Below, piece by piece: positions 38,411 to 46,679 of a stretch of 64,000 nt of DNA. The stretch is from Myxococcales bacterium (GTDB taxonomy: Bacteria > Myxococcota_A > Polyangia > Haliangiales > Haliangiaceae), in assembly GCA_016706545.1 (NCBI GenBank), contig JADJJK010000028.1:1-64000 (forward strand), written 5' to 3'. The position numbers were made by a program, and so were the translations under genes. Within the stretch, counting starts at the first letter, position 1. The number at the start of each line of letters is the position of its first letter. The notes under the pieces are model-generated. The model did not search any database and was not told where the DNA came from. It worked only from the letters and a program-made list of their open reading frames with translations.

Positions 38411-38623
38411 GGGCACCTCGAGCCGCCGCGAGGCCGGGAGACGCGAAGGCGCTCGACAGCAAGCCGCGGCTGGCGCCCTGAGGTATCACGGCCCTCCGAG
38501 GCGATCAACGCGCCCGTCCAGATGCGACCGCGATCACGGCGCGCCAGCTCGCGCCGCCCGCGCGAACCCCGCGGGCGCACCGAGGTCGACTCGGGCTACC
38601 CCTGGGAGTAGAGTGCGCGCCGC

Positions 38624-39625
38624 ATGTCCGAACCTCAGCCTTCGCGAGCACGGCTCGATCCGTCCAGGCGCCGCCTGCTGGCCTGGGGGATCGGCGTGGC
38701 GATCGTCGCGGCGATGGCCTCGCGCGTGCCGTTTGGCCAGCTACGCAGCGCGATGGCGCAGGGCGCGTACCTGCGCCTGGCCTGGGCCACCGCGCTGATC
38801 GTGGCGGTGACCATGCTGGCGGACTCGTTCTCCACCCAGGTCGGCCTCAGGGCCCTGCGCCTGCGCTGGCCGTTCATGCGCGTGCTGGCGGTGCGCGGCG
38901 CCACCTATCTGCTGGTCTTGCTCAACTACGTGGCCGGGCAGGTCGGCCTTGGCTACTACCTGCACCGCGCCGGCGTCAGCGTGGCGCGCGCGGCCGGCAT
39001 CACGCTGCTGTTCACCGGCACCACCCTGGCGACCTTGCTGGTGGTGACGACGATCTCGTGGGGCGCCGCCGGGCGCGGCGGGCCGCTGTGGTGGACCTTG
39101 CTCCTGGGCTGCGCTGGCCTTGGCCTGTACCTGGTGCTGGTGGCGGTGCGGCCGCGCTGGCTGGCGCAGCGCGAGCTCCTGGCGCCGCTGTTCGAGGCCG
39201 GGCTGCGCGGCAACGCGATCGCCCTGCTGGGGCGGGTGCCGCACGTGTTGTGTGTGGTGTTCGGCCACTGGGTGGCGATGCGCGCCTGGGGCCTGCCGGT
39301 GCCGCTGCTCGCCGGCGCCGTCGCCATGCCGGGCGTGGTGCTCGCGGCGATCTTGCCCATCTCCCCGGGCGGCCTTGGCACCGCGCAGGCCGCGATGGTG
39401 CTGTTCTTCTCGTCCTATGCGCCCGGTCGGACGCCGCAAGAGCAGGGCGCGGCGATCCTGGCGTTCGGCGTGGTGTACTTCGTGTTCGGCATGGTGGCGC
39501 AGGCGCTGGCGGGGCTGGCCGCGCAGGCGCTGCTCCGCCGCCAGGATCGCGAGCTCGCCAGGGCCGCAGCGAAAAGTGTGGCGAGCGCCCAACGCTCGCC
39601 GAGCCCACACCCTGACTCCACCTGA
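38624..39625 (+). CDS. Lysylphosphatidylglycerol synthase-like (MprF-type) integral membrane protein
   Basis: A 333-residue membrane protein with eight or so helices, matching the transmembrane flippase-like region of MprF/UPF0104. The conserved ISPGGLGTAQAAMVLFF segment is diagnostic, along with LNYVAGQVGLGYYLHR near helix three. There is no aminoacyl-transferase domain. In polysaccharide loci such proteins are often found beside glycosyltransferases, where a lipid-transport role is assumed. The tail after about residue 310 is polar and low in complexity. Confidence 0.85.
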   Translation: MSEPQPSRARLDPSRRRLLAWGIGVAIVAAMASRVPFGQLRSAMAQGAYLRLAWATALIVAVTMLADSFSTQVGLRALRLRWPFMRVLAVRGATYLLVLLNYVAGQVGLGYYLHRAGVSVARAAGITLLFTGTTLATLLVVTTISWGAAGRGGPLWWTLLLGCAGLGLYLVLVAVRPRWLAQRELLAPLFEAGLRGNAIALLGRVPHVLCVVFGHWVAMRAWGLPVPLLAGAVAMPGVVLAAILPISPGGLGTAQAAMVLFFSSYAPGRTPQEQGAAILAFGVVYFVFGMVAQALAGLAAQALLRRQDRELARAAAKSVASAQRSPSPHPDST

Positions 39626-39670
39626 CTCCGCCTGACTCGCCTGACTCGAGCGACGCCGCGCTGACGGCGA

Positions 39671-40129
39671 CTACGAAGCAGCGGCGGGCTTGGCCGCGTC
39701 GCGCGCGTCCTTGGCGTCTTGCGCGTCCTTCGCGTCCTTCGCGTCCGGCGCGTCCGGCGCGTCCGGCGCGTGTTGCGCGTCCGGCGCAGGCACGGGCAGG
39801 CGCCCCGCCAGCTCCAGCTCGGCGCGCAGGATGGCCAGCTCACGAGTGAGCTGGGTGATCTTCTCCTGCTGCTCGACGAACTTGGTGTAGTAGTGGACCA
39901 GCACGAACATCACGGCGACGATCGACAGGTACGTCACCAGGTCCGAGCCGCGGCCGACGCCGACGAACTCCGCCACCGCCTGGGTCAGATCCGGAAACAC
40001 CACGGCGGCCGAGGCGGTCACCAGGAGGCCTGTGACCATCACGATGTGGACCGGCAGGCGCTTGCGGCGCAAGAACACCAGCCACGCGGTCGCGGCCAGG
40101 CCAACGATGAGCAGGATGCGGATGATCAT
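39671..40129 (-). CDS. DUF2304 small membrane protein
   Basis: A 152-residue protein with three predicted membrane helices (IRILLIVGLAATAWLVF, VHIVMVTGLLVTASAAVV, TYLSIVAVMFVLVHYY) and a coiled-coil-like segment EKITQLTRELAILRAEL, as in DUF2304. Its gene overlaps the upstream GT2 gene by 4 bp (ATGA). Pairing of DUF2304 with a dolichyl-phosphate-mannose-synthase-like GT2 is common, and it may anchor that enzyme. The C-terminal 35 residues are an Asp-Ala-Pro/Lys repeat with a 9-bp DNA unit. Confidence 0.88.
   Translation of the reverse strand: MIIRILLIVGLAATAWLVFLRRKRLPVHIVMVTGLLVTASAAVVFPDLTQAVAEFVGVGRGSDLVTYLSIVAVMFVLVHYYTKFVEQQEKITQLTRELAILRAELELAGRLPVPAPDAQHAPDAPDAPDAKDAKDAQDAKDARDAAKPAAAS
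39705..39790. repeat. In-frame 9-bp tandem repeat in the DUF2304 gene
   Basis: About nine copies of a unit close to CGCGTCCGG/CGCGTCCTT, encoding DAP and DAK triplets. Unit length is a multiple of three, so copy-number change would keep the frame. Confidence 0.85.
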
Positions 40130-40797
40130 GGCCGGAAGAAGTAGTCAAACAGGATGCGCACGGCCTGAAAGCCGGTCTGGCCCTTGGCCATGGAGTGCGC
40201 GGTGTAGCGCACGGTGACCGGCACCTCCACCACGCGCAGCCCGCCGGTGTGGATCTTTCGCAAGAGCTCCGAGGCGTGCGCCATGCGGTCCTGCGTGATG
40301 CGCAGCTTGGGCGCGACCTCCGCGCGCATCGCGCGCAGGCCGCAATGGGCGTCGGTGAGCCGCAGTCCGGACAGCCGGTTCGACATCATCACCGCCGCGC
40401 GCAGCATGGCCATCCGCCGCTGGGTGGCGCCCTCGACGCTGCCCAAAAAGCGCGAGCCCAGCGCGATGTCGGCGTCCTCGAGCGCGGCGATGAGCGCCGG
40501 GATGTCCGCGTAGTTGTGCTGGCCGTCGGCGTCGAAGGTGACGATGTACTTCGCGCCCTGGCGCAACGCGCAGTCGATGCCGGTCTGCAGCGCGGCGCCC
40601 TGACCCAGGTTCACCACGTGGCGCAGCACCACCGCGCCGCCCGCTCGCGCCTCCGCGGCGGTGTTGTCGCGTGAGCCGTCGTCCACCAGGATCACCGACC
40701 AGCCGTCGCGCACGACCTCGGACACCACATTGCGGATCACCTTGCCTTCGTTGAAGGCAGCGATGACCACGCGGGTGTCTCGCCGGAGGGGGTCCAT
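40126..40797 (-). CDS. Glycosyltransferase family 2 (polyprenyl-phosphate sugar synthase-like)
   Basis: A 223-residue GT-A enzyme. Nucleotide-sugar and metal motifs are clear: VIAAFNEG at the start, DDGSRDNTAAE, and DADGQH as the DxD-type metal site. The short length without membrane helices is like dolichyl-phosphate mannose synthase homologues that load a sugar on polyprenyl phosphate. It is coupled with the DUF2304 membrane protein (4 bp overlap). ATG 40797 is chosen; an extra 12 codons upstream are open but not conserved-looking. Confidence 0.9.
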   Translation of the reverse strand: MDPLRRDTRVVIAAFNEGKVIRNVVSEVVRDGWSVILVDDGSRDNTAAEARAGGAVVLRHVVNLGQGAALQTGIDCALRQGAKYIVTFDADGQHNYADIPALIAALEDADIALGSRFLGSVEGATQRRMAMLRAAVMMSNRLSGLRLTDAHCGLRAMRAEVAPKLRITQDRMAHASELLRKIHTGGLRVVEVPVTVRYTAHSMAKGQTGFQAVRILFDYFFRP

Positions 40798-41040
40798 GGG
40801 CGCGTTTATGCATTGCTCCTGGCCGCCAGTCAACCATTTGCGGGCGGCCGCGGCGGCGCGGTCCCTGTCCCTGGGTATCTGCAGACCTTTGAAACCCTTG
40901 GCGGGCGCCCGTCATCGTCGGGGCGGGCGCGGTCCAGGTCACGCGCCCGCGCCCCGTGACCTGGCGCACGAAGGGGCCAAGCGCACGTCGGCCGGGCATC
41001 CATCTTTGGCCCCAGGAGCTTCGTGTTATGGTGCCGCCGC

Positions 41041-41913
41041 ATGTCGATGAAAGGGATCATTCTCGCCGGTGGCAGTGGCACTCGCCTGCACCCGCTCACC
41101 CAGGTGATGTCCAAGCAGCTCTTGCCTGTGTACGACAAGCCGATGATCCACTATCCGCTGTCCACGCTGATGCTCGGCGGGATCCGCGAGATCCTCATCA
41201 TCTCCACGCCGCACGATCTGCCGCGCTTCCGCGAGCTGCTGCGCGACGGCAGCCAGTGGGGCCTGTCCCTGCAGTACGCTGAGCAAGCGCAGCCAAACGG
41301 CATCGCCCAGGCGTTCATCATCGGCGAGCGCTTCATCGGCCAGGACAGCGTGACCCTGGTCCTTGGCGACAACATCTTCTACGGCGAGGGGCTCGGCCAT
41401 CAGCTCGCCAAGCGGGTCTCGGAGAACCAGGGCGCGACCGTGTTCGTGTACCGCGTCAGCGACCCGCAGCGGTACGGGGTGGCGGAGCTGGACGCGCACG
41501 GGCAGGTCATCGGCATCGAGGAGAAGCCGGCGGTGCCCAAGTCTCACTTCGCGGTCACTGGGCTCTACCTGTACGACAACCAGGTGATCGAGATCGCGCG
41601 CGGCCTGCGGCCTTCGGCGCGCGGCGAGTACGAGATCACGGACGTCAACAAGGCGTACCTGGCGGCGGGCCGGCTGCGCGCGCACACCCTGTCGCGCGGC
41701 AACGCCTGGCTCGACACCGGCACCCACGAGTCGCTGCTCGAGGCGGCCAACTTCGTCGCCGTGGTGGAGAAGCGCCAGGGCCAGAAGGTTGGCTGCCTGG
41801 AGGAGATCGCGTATCGCCTGGGCTACATCGACGAGGCCAAGCTGCGCGAGCTGGCCGCGCCGCTGCGAAACAGCGAGTACGGCAAGTACCTGCTCGACGT
41901 GCTCAAGCCATGA
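41041..41913 (+). CDS. rmlA: Glucose-1-phosphate thymidylyltransferase
   Basis: A 290-residue enzyme making dTDP-glucose from dTTP and glucose-1-phosphate, step one of dTDP-L-rhamnose synthesis. It has the nucleotidyl-transferase loop ILAGGSGTRLHPLT, the PVYDKPMIHYPLSTLML segment, the metal Asp in LVLGDNIFYG, and EEKPAVPKSHFAVTGLY. Length and motifs match RmlA throughout. ATG 41041 (MSMKG) is taken as start; MKG two codons on is also possible. Its last 4 bases overlap rmlC. Confidence 0.96.
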   Translation: MSMKGIILAGGSGTRLHPLTQVMSKQLLPVYDKPMIHYPLSTLMLGGIREILIISTPHDLPRFRELLRDGSQWGLSLQYAEQAQPNGIAQAFIIGERFIGQDSVTLVLGDNIFYGEGLGHQLAKRVSENQGATVFVYRVSDPQRYGVAELDAHGQVIGIEEKPAVPKSHFAVTGLYLYDNQVIEIARGLRPSARGEYEITDVNKAYLAAGRLRAHTLSRGNAWLDTGTHESLLEAANFVAVVEKRQGQKVGCLEEIAYRLGYIDEAKLRELAAPLRNSEYGKYLLDVLKP

Positions 41914-42473
41914 AGACGCTGCCCACCACGCTGCCCGGCGTCCTCCTGTTCGAGCTGGACGTGTTCGGCGATCAGCGCGGCCGCTTCATGGAGACGTACC
42001 GGCGCGAGCGCTATCGCGAGCTCGGCGTCGAGCTTGACTTCGTGCAGGACAACTTCTCGTCGTCCTCGCGCGGCGTCCTGCGCGGCCTGCACTACCAGCT
42101 CGAGAACCCGCAGGGCAAGCTGGTCCACGTCACCCGCGGCGAGGTGTTCGACGTCGCGGTCGACATCCGCGTCGGCTCGCCCACCTTCGGCCAGTGGTTT
42201 GGCGCCTTGCTCTCGGCAGACAACCACCGCCAGATGTGGATCCCCCCGGGCTTCGCGCACGGCTTCCTGGTGACCTCGGAGCAGGTGGACTTTGCGTACA
42301 AGGTCACCGCGCCGTACTCGCCCAGCGACGAGCGCGCCCTGGCGTGGAACGATCCGCAGCTCAACGTGGCCTGGCCGCTGCAGGCGTGCGTGGACGGCGC
42401 GCCCACGCTGTCGGCGCGCGACCGGGCCGCGCCGCTGCTCGCCGCCGCCGACCTGCCGCGGTTGTCGCCGTGA
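41910..42473 (+). CDS. rmlC: dTDP-4-dehydrorhamnose 3,5-epimerase
   Basis: A 187-residue cupin that inverts C3 and C5 of dTDP-4-keto-6-deoxyglucose. The signature SRGVLRGLHYQ with the catalytic His, QDNFS, and FAHGFLVTSEQVDFAYKVT are all present. Start ATG overlaps rmlA by 4 bp and the end overlaps the GTG of rmlD by 4 bp. Confidence 0.96.
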   Translation: MKTLPTTLPGVLLFELDVFGDQRGRFMETYRRERYRELGVELDFVQDNFSSSSRGVLRGLHYQLENPQGKLVHVTRGEVFDVAVDIRVGSPTFGQWFGALLSADNHRQMWIPPGFAHGFLVTSEQVDFAYKVTAPYSPSDERALAWNDPQLNVAWPLQACVDGAPTLSARDRAAPLLAAADLPRLSP

Positions 42474-43444
42474 AGGTCCTGGTCACCGGCGGACGCGGCC
42501 AGCTCGGCCGCAGCGTGGCGCGGCGCGGGCACGCCGCTGGCCTCCAGGTGGACGCGCCGGATGTCGACCAGCTCGATCTGCGGGACCCAGCCGCCATCGC
42601 CGCCCACCTCGACGCCGCGCGCCCGGACCTCGTCATCAACGCCGCCGCGTACACCGCGGTCGACAAGGCCGAGACCGAGCGCGACCTGGCCTTCGCCGTC
42701 AACCGCGACGCCGCGGCTCACCTGGCGCGCGCCTGCGCGGCGCGTGACCTGCGCCTCCTGCACGTGTCCACGGACTACGTCTTTGACGGCACCGGCACCC
42801 GCCCGTACCTCGAGGACGACGCGCTGGCGCCGCTCGGCGTGTATGGCCACAGCAAGGCCGCGGGCGAGGCCGCCGTGCTCGCCGCCGGGGCCACCGTGGT
42901 GCGGACCTCCTGGCTGTTCGAGGAGCGGGGCCCAAGCTTCGTCCACACCATGCTGCGCCTGGCCGCGGAGCGGGACAGCTTGCGCGTGGTCGGGGATCAG
43001 GTCGGCTGCCCCACCTGGGCCGACGATCTGGCCGACGGCCTGCTCGCGCTGGGCCAGCGCGCCGCGCTCGAGCCGCGCTATCACTATTGCAACCAGGGCG
43101 TCACCACCTGGCACGGCTTCGCCGAGGCCATCGTCGCCGAGGCCCGGCGCCATCGGCCGATGCGCTGCACCTCGGTCGAGCGCATCACCACCGCGGACTA
43201 CCCGACCCCGGCGCGCCGCCCCGCGTACTCGGTGCTCGACACCTCGCGCCTGCGCGCGCTCGGCATCGTGCCGCCGTCGTGGTCGGTCGGCCTGGCGCAG
43301 GTGGTCGCGCGCGTGCTCACCGACGGTCCCTCGTCTGGCTCGTCGGGTCCTTCGTCCGGTCCCTCGTCCGGTCCCTCGTCGGGTCCTTCGTCCGGTCTTT
43401 CTGGCTCGGGCGCGCCGCGCGCCTCGGGCACCCCCATGGCTTAG
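42470..43444 (+). CDS. rmlD: dTDP-4-dehydrorhamnose reductase
   Basis: A 324-residue SDR that gives dTDP-L-rhamnose. It starts at GTG 42470 (GTGA overlap with rmlC), with the nucleotide loop VLVTGGRGQLGRSV, the substrate segment INAAAYTAVDKAE, STDYVFDGTG, and the catalytic YGHSKAAGE. Upstream open frame above GTG is antisense-like and rejected. The last 35 residues are an unusual Ser-Gly-Pro tail from a 12-bp tandem repeat; RmlD normally ends before it. Confidence 0.95.
   Translation: MKVLVTGGRGQLGRSVARRGHAAGLQVDAPDVDQLDLRDPAAIAAHLDAARPDLVINAAAYTAVDKAETERDLAFAVNRDAAAHLARACAARDLRLLHVSTDYVFDGTGTRPYLEDDALAPLGVYGHSKAAGEAAVLAAGATVVRTSWLFEERGPSFVHTMLRLAAERDSLRVVGDQVGCPTWADDLADGLLALGQRAALEPRYHYCNQGVTTWHGFAEAIVAEARRHRPMRCTSVERITTADYPTPARRPAYSVLDTSRLRALGIVPPSWSVGLAQVVARVLTDGPSSGSSGPSSGPSSGPSSGPSSGLSGSGAPRASGTPMA
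43331..43408. repeat. In-frame 12-bp tandem repeat at the end of rmlD
   Basis: About six copies of a unit close to TCGTCCGGTCCC, encoding Ser-Ser-Gly-Pro. It lies after the conserved fold of RmlD. Confidence 0.85.
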
Positions 43445-43459
43445 CGTACGGAGAGCTGC

Positions 43460-44497
43460 ATGCGTCGTATCATCGTCACCGGAGGAGCCGGGTTCATCGG
43501 CTTCAACTATGTCCGCGAGCTGCTGGCGGTGGAGCCGCAGACCGAGGTCATCGTCGTCGACAAGCTGACCTACGCCGGCAACCCGCGCTCGCTGCAAGAG
43601 CTGCACGCAGAGCCGCGCTTTCGCTTCGTGCGCGCGGACATCTGCGATCGCGCCGCGCTGCGAGAGCTGCTCGGGGCCACCAGGCCCGCGGCGGTGGTCC
43701 ACTTCGCGGCGGAGAGCCACGTCGATCGCTCCATCGATGGCCCGGAGGACTTCGTGCGCACCAACGTGATGGGCACGTTCGCGCTGCTCGAGGAGTGCCG
43801 GCGCTACCTGAGCGAGCACCCCGACCCTGCGTTTCGGTTCCTGCACGTCTCCACCGACGAGGTCTTCGGCGCGCTGGGCCCAAGCGGCGCCTTCGTGGAG
43901 ACCACCGCGTACGACCCGCGCTCCCCGTACTCCGCGTCCAAGGCCGGCAGCGATCACCTGGTGTCGGCGTACGTCCACACCTACAAGTTCCCGGCGCTCA
44001 CCACCAACTGCTCCAACAACTACGGGCCGTATCAGTTTCCGGAGAAGCTCATCCCGCTCACTATCGCCAACGCGCTGGCTGGCAAGCCGCTGCCCGTGTA
44101 CGGCAAGGGCGAGAACGTCCGCGACTGGATCTACGTCACCGATCACTGCGCCGCCATCCGCGCCGTCCTGCGCGACGGTCGCGTCGGCGAGTGCTACCTG
44201 GTCGGCGCCCGTCAGGAGCGCAAGAACCTGGACGTGGTCCACACCATCTGCGATGTCCTCGACGCACGCGCCCCGCGCGCCGACGGCAGCTCCCACCGCA
44301 GCTTGATCCAGTTCGTCACCGACCGCCCCGGCCACGACTTCCGCTACGCGATCGACCCCAGCAAGGTGGAGCGCGAGGTGGGCTGGCGCGCCGAGGTCGC
44401 CTTCGCCGAGGGCATCCGCCGCACCATCGACTGGTACATGGAGCGCCGCGACTGGACCGAGGCGATCTTGTCCGGCCGCTATCGCGACGCTGGCTGA
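43460..44497 (+). CDS. rmlB: dTDP-glucose 4,6-dehydratase
   Basis: A 345-residue extended SDR for step two of rhamnose synthesis. NAD-binding loop TGGAGFIGFNYV, substrate segment HFAAESHVDRSIDGP, STDEVFG, catalytic YSASKAGSDHLV, and NCSNNYGPYQFPEKLIPL are typical. It starts 15 bases after rmlD at ATG 43460 and completes the set in the order A-C-D-B. Confidence 0.96.
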   Translation: MRRIIVTGGAGFIGFNYVRELLAVEPQTEVIVVDKLTYAGNPRSLQELHAEPRFRFVRADICDRAALRELLGATRPAAVVHFAAESHVDRSIDGPEDFVRTNVMGTFALLEECRRYLSEHPDPAFRFLHVSTDEVFGALGPSGAFVETTAYDPRSPYSASKAGSDHLVSAYVHTYKFPALTTNCSNNYGPYQFPEKLIPLTIANALAGKPLPVYGKGENVRDWIYVTDHCAAIRAVLRDGRVGECYLVGARQERKNLDVVHTICDVLDARAPRADGSSHRSLIQFVTDRPGHDFRYAIDPSKVEREVGWRAEVAFAEGIRRTIDWYMERRDWTEAILSGRYRDAG

Positions 44498-44630
44498 CCG
44501 GGCGCGCGGCAGGCGCGGCAGGCACGGCAGGGCAGGCGCGGCGTGGGCAGGGCAGGCGCGGTACGGGCAGGGCAGGCGCGGCGCGGACAGGGCAGGCAGG
44601 CGCGGCGCGGCGCGGACAGGGCCGGCGCCG
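44498..44630. repeat. GC-rich minisatellite between rmlB and a glycosyltransferase
   Basis: The gap between two convergent stop codons is made almost only of imperfect copies of a 24-27 base unit built on GGCAGGGCAGGCGCGGC. No terminator or gene is visible. Confidence 0.85.
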
Positions 44631-45548
44631 CTACAGCTCGCGCAAGAGGCGCACGCCGCGCAGCGCGTCGCTCAGGTCCAGGCGGGCTGCGCTCTTGAGC
44701 GCGCGGAACGCGACGTTGAGCTTGAGCACCCGACGCTGCCGCGCGATCTGCACGCAGCGCTCCCAGCCCCGCTCGCGCACCACCGGCAGCACTCGCTCGT
44801 AGAAGCCGATCTCCTCCCGGAAGCGCTCCTGCGTGCGGGTCAGCCGCTCGGTGGCGTTGTCCTCGTGCCGCCGGTAGCGGTAGCACCGGTCGGGCAGGCC
44901 CACCAGGTGCTCGCCATCGAGCAAGAGCTGCATGGTCAGCTCCCAGTCCAGCACGAACCGGTACGGCGCCGGGAAGCGCCGGTCCCCCACCACCCGCTTG
45001 CGGAAGCACAGCGTGGGCGCGACGATGAAGTTGGCGCGCAGCAGCGCGCGGACCCCGGACTCCCCCGCGAGCACCAGCTCCTGCGACGAGGTCGGGTTGA
45101 TCCGGTCCTTGACCCGGTCTGCCATGGAGAAGCGCGGCTCGCTGCGCGGCCCGATGATCTGCGCCCGGCAGAACAGCGCCGCCGCCTGCGGATGCCGCGC
45201 CGCCGCCGCCCGCATGGTGCTGCCGTAGCGCTCGCCCAGCTCGTCGTCCGCGTGCAGCACCGTGACCAGCTCGGTCTCCGCCACGTCCACGCACTTGTTG
45301 AAGTTGCCGGCCATCCCCAACGCCGGCTGGTTGCGAACGTAGCGCACGCGCGCGTCCCCCAGCGAACGCACCAGCTCTTCGACCCCCGGCTCCTTGCCCT
45401 CGTCGCACACCACGCAGCTCCACGACGGATCATCCTGCGCCAGCACGCTCTGCAGCGTGCGCTCCAGGAACGCCAGGCCCGTGTAGAACGGGATCGCGTA
45501 CGTGATCCCCGCCGGGGACGAGCTGCTGGTGGAGCGGACCGAACTCAA
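44631..45548 (-). CDS. Glycosyltransferase family 2
   Basis: An enzyme of about 305 residues. It opens with ITYAIPFYTGLAFLERTLQS, then VVCDEG, an ADDE metal motif (LHADDELGE), and a C-terminal acceptor region with FVLDWELTMQLLLDGEH. It likely adds sugars to a surface glycan, in line with the rml genes. The start is uncertain: TTG 45548 is proposed because homology begins soon after, while the frame stays open to ATG 45893 through low-complexity Arg/Gly sequence that does not look like protein. It is convergent with rmlB. Confidence 0.85.
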   Translation of the reverse strand: MSSVRSTSSSSPAGITYAIPFYTGLAFLERTLQSVLAQDDPSWSCVVCDEGKEPGVEELVRSLGDARVRYVRNQPALGMAGNFNKCVDVAETELVTVLHADDELGERYGSTMRAAAARHPQAAALFCRAQIIGPRSEPRFSMADRVKDRINPTSSQELVLAGESGVRALLRANFIVAPTLCFRKRVVGDRRFPAPYRFVLDWELTMQLLLDGEHLVGLPDRCYRYRRHEDNATERLTRTQERFREEIGFYERVLPVVRERGWERCVQIARQRRVLKLNVAFRALKSAARLDLSDALRGVRLLREL

Positions 45549-45594
45549 GGCCGCTGCGTAACACGCCAGCCACCGCCGAGGCAACCACCGCCCG

Positions 45595-45775
45595 CCGCCT
45601 CGCCCCACCGTGCTGCCTCGCCGTCTCGCCGTCTCGCCGCCGTCGCCACCGTCGCCTCGCCGTCTCCCCTCCGTCTCCCCCGCCTCGCCCTCGCCCGCCC
45701 GCCCGCCATCGCGCCCCGCCGTCTCGCCTCGCCCCGCCGCCCCGCCGCCCCGCCGCGCCCACCGCCTCGCCGGCA
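45595..45775. repeat. Low-complexity CGCCTCGCCGTCTC-type repeat
   Basis: A run of imperfect short pyrimidine-rich units (CCGTCGCC, GCCGTCTC, GCCCCGCC) upstream of the glycosyltransferase. It creates long open frames without protein character on both strands. No gene is supported in 45549-45834. Confidence 0.75.
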
Positions 45776-45834
45776 GGTGATCTTGCGCACTGCCTCCTCC
45801 AGGCGTTCGCTCATTTTTGTCTCTCTTGCCATGA

Positions 45835-45857
45835 TTGCAAATGCAACAACATTGCAA
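45835..45857. promoter_or_regulatory. Nur-box-like operator upstream of the nickel transporter
   Basis: In an A/T-rich island the sequence reads TTGCAA, ATGCAA, five bases, TTGCAA (45835-45840, 45841-45846, 45852-45857). The second and third blocks match the Nur box form TTGCAA-N5-TTGCAA known for the nickel-sensing Fur-family repressor of Streptomyces. It lies about 200 bases before the nickel/cobalt transporter start. It could also affect the divergent glycosyltransferase. No nur gene is in the window. Confidence 0.55.
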
Positions 45858-46054
45858 TATGGCGAGACGCGAGGTAGAAGCATCTCGATGCATCGCCCGC
45901 TCGATCTGTCATCGAGAGCGCCGAGTCCAGGCGCGCGCCCCTCACCGAGCCCCGTCGACAGACCGCGAGCTGGCCAGGTCGCCCAGGCCATGACCGCCGC
46001 GCCAGCCCGCGTGTCGCCGCGCGCCCTCGGCGAGCTACGCCCCCTGGAGATCCC

Positions 46055-46672
46055 GTGACCGAGCTGTCCGTGCTCCTCCTGGGCGTTGGCCTCGGCCTCC
46101 GCCACGCCACCGACGCAGATCACGTCGTCGTGGTGTCCGCCCTCGTGCAGCGAGATCCGGGCGTGTGGAGAGCCGCGCGCATCGCCGCCCTCTGGGGCGC
46201 CGGCCACACCGTGGCCTTCCTCGCCCTCGGCCTCCTGATCGTGCTCGCCGACGTCCGCGTCCCCGCCGCCTTCGAGCAGGCCGCTGAGCTCCTCGTCGCG
46301 TCGATGCTCATCGCCTTCGGCGCCTGGCACCTCGCGCGCAGCCGTCGCGCTAACCCCGACGAGGAGCGCTCCCCCGTCGGCGCCTCCGCCCGCCCCGTCG
46401 CCATCGGCCTCGTCCACGGCCTCGCCGGCTCCGCCGGCATCGCCCTGCTCGCCGCCACCACCATCGCCTCCCGCCCCGTCGCCGTCGCGTACCTCGTGCT
46501 CGTCGCCCTCGGCACCGTCCTCGGCATGGTGACCCTCACCGTCGTCATGTCCCGCCCCATCCGATGGACCCTGCGCCAGACCGGCCACCTCCGCCACGCC
46601 GTCGCCCTCTTCGCCGCCCTCCTCAGCATGACCCTCGGCCTCTCCATGGTCGTGCGAGTGCTCACCGCCTGA
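46055..46672 (+). CDS. Nickel/cobalt (NicO/UreH-like) transporter
   Basis: A 205-residue, about six-helix permease. The first helix holds H-x4-D-H (RHATDADHVVVV), the signature of NiCoT-type metal carriers, and the second holds the conserved GAGHTVAFLALGL. The short length matches the UreH/NicO branch rather than long HoxN. It should import or export Ni2+ or Co2+ through the inner membrane. GTG 46055 is preceded by GGAG. A weak 56-codon frame (45889-46058) overlaps this GTG by 4 bp. The Nur-like site upstream supports nickel control. Confidence 0.85.
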   Translation: MTELSVLLLGVGLGLRHATDADHVVVVSALVQRDPGVWRAARIAALWGAGHTVAFLALGLLIVLADVRVPAAFEQAAELLVASMLIAFGAWHLARSRRANPDEERSPVGASARPVAIGLVHGLAGSAGIALLAATTIASRPVAVAYLVLVALGTVLGMVTLTVVMSRPIRWTLRQTGHLRHAVALFAALLSMTLGLSMVVRVLTA

Positions 46673-46679
46673 CGAAGGT

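Noticed and set aside
44631..45893. Full 420-residue version of the glycosyltransferase
   Set aside because: The N-terminal 115 residues come from short pyrimidine repeats and do not look like protein; the GT2 fold starts after about 45548.
45889..46058. 56-codon frame overlapping the transporter GTG by 4 bp
   Set aside because: Overlap looks like coupling, but the residues are low-complexity Pro/Arg/Ser and no ribosome site was seen; kept only as a note.
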